Shown: positions 33,043-33,082 of the stretch, in pieces
How the letters are laid out: each line of letters starts with the position of its first letter
How positions within the stretch are numbered: the stretch's first letter is position 1
Assembly: GCA_029239675.1 (NCBI GenBank)
Contig: JARBUM010000022.1
Span: forward strand, 1 to 33,082
Direction: 5' to 3'
DNA length: 33,082 bases
Origin: Pelosinus sp.
Lineage (GTDB): Bacteria; Bacillota; Negativicutes; DSM-13327
Position numbers and translations under genes: made by a program
The notes under the pieces: model-generated
What the model was told of the DNA's origin: nothing
Database searches by the model: none
What the model saw: only the letters and a program-made list of their open reading frames with translations

Positions 33043-33082
33043 GGGCGATTAGCTCAGCTGGGAGAGCGCCTGCCTTACAAGC
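33043..33082 (+). tRNA. tRNA-Val (TAC), truncated by the window edge
   Basis: The first 40 nt are present: acceptor 5' strand GGGCGAT, D-arm TAGCTCAGCTGGGAGAGC, and the anticodon loop CTTACAA with TAC. The 3' half lies beyond the window. Confidence 0.9.

Noticed and set aside
1..33082. CRISPR array, prophage or insertion-sequence transposase
   Set aside because: No regularly spaced repeats, no phage structural or integrase genes and no transposase motifs were seen on either strand.

Overview
The window reads as chromosomal DNA of a low-GC anaerobic Firmicute. My best guess is a diderm Negativicute of the Pelosinus/Sporomusa type. This rests on overall AT-richness, strong Shine-Dalgarno (SD) sites, an oxygen-sensitive-looking iron-sulfur amino-acid dehydrogenase, many chemoreceptors and tRNAs with encoded CCA. 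The family assignment is inference; no rRNA or other phylogenetic marker is present. Nothing indicates a prophage, plasmid, CRISPR array or large island.

Region 1 (1-5211) starts with the last codons of a Fis-type helix-turn-helix, probably a sigma-54 activator. A textbook -24/-12 promoter follows. It drives a five-gene flavin/iron-sulfur dehydrogenase (HcnABC / multi-subunit proline dehydrogenase type) and a P5C (glutamate-semialdehyde) dehydrogenase. Together they suggest oxidation of proline, or a proline derivative, to glutamate.

Region 2 (5212-8780) has an orphan branched-chain-amino-acid-type binding lipoprotein behind a promoter and an attenuator-like leader. Next come a soluble chemoreceptor with a C-terminal Cache-like domain and the frameshifted remains of a sugar-phosphate isomerase-like gene.

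Region 3 (8781-12267) holds a D-glycerate/hydroxypyruvate dehydrogenase, a glycerate kinase and a convergent bile-acid:Na+ symporter family transporter.

Region 4 (12540-21089) is a signalling block. It contains a second orphan binding lipoprotein, a Cache histidine kinase, an HD-GYP response regulator, an RsbW-like kinase, an RsbV-like STAS protein, an RsbU-like PAS-PP2C phosphatase and a membrane chemoreceptor. The order suggests that an extracellular small molecule, perhaps an amino acid, is converted into c-di-GMP, partner-switching and chemotaxis outputs.

Region 5 (21382-24765) has a membrane-anchored metallophosphoesterase, a DctA-type dicarboxylate symporter and a hemerythrin-like protein. 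The last has an Fnr/Crp-type palindrome centred at about -41.5 from a predicted start.

Region 6 (24833-28620) is an XPB-type repair helicase with its usual partner protein. A 139-bp MITE-like element (imperfect 17-bp terminal inverted repeats, ATGTA target duplication) sits in the helicase 5' UTR.

Region 7 (28630-33082) has a small unknown protein, an HD-domain hydrolase, a GNAT acetyltransferase, a Nudix hydrolase, two small unknown proteins, spermidine synthase and a tRNA operon (Asn, Glu and a truncated Val) behind a good sigma-A promoter.
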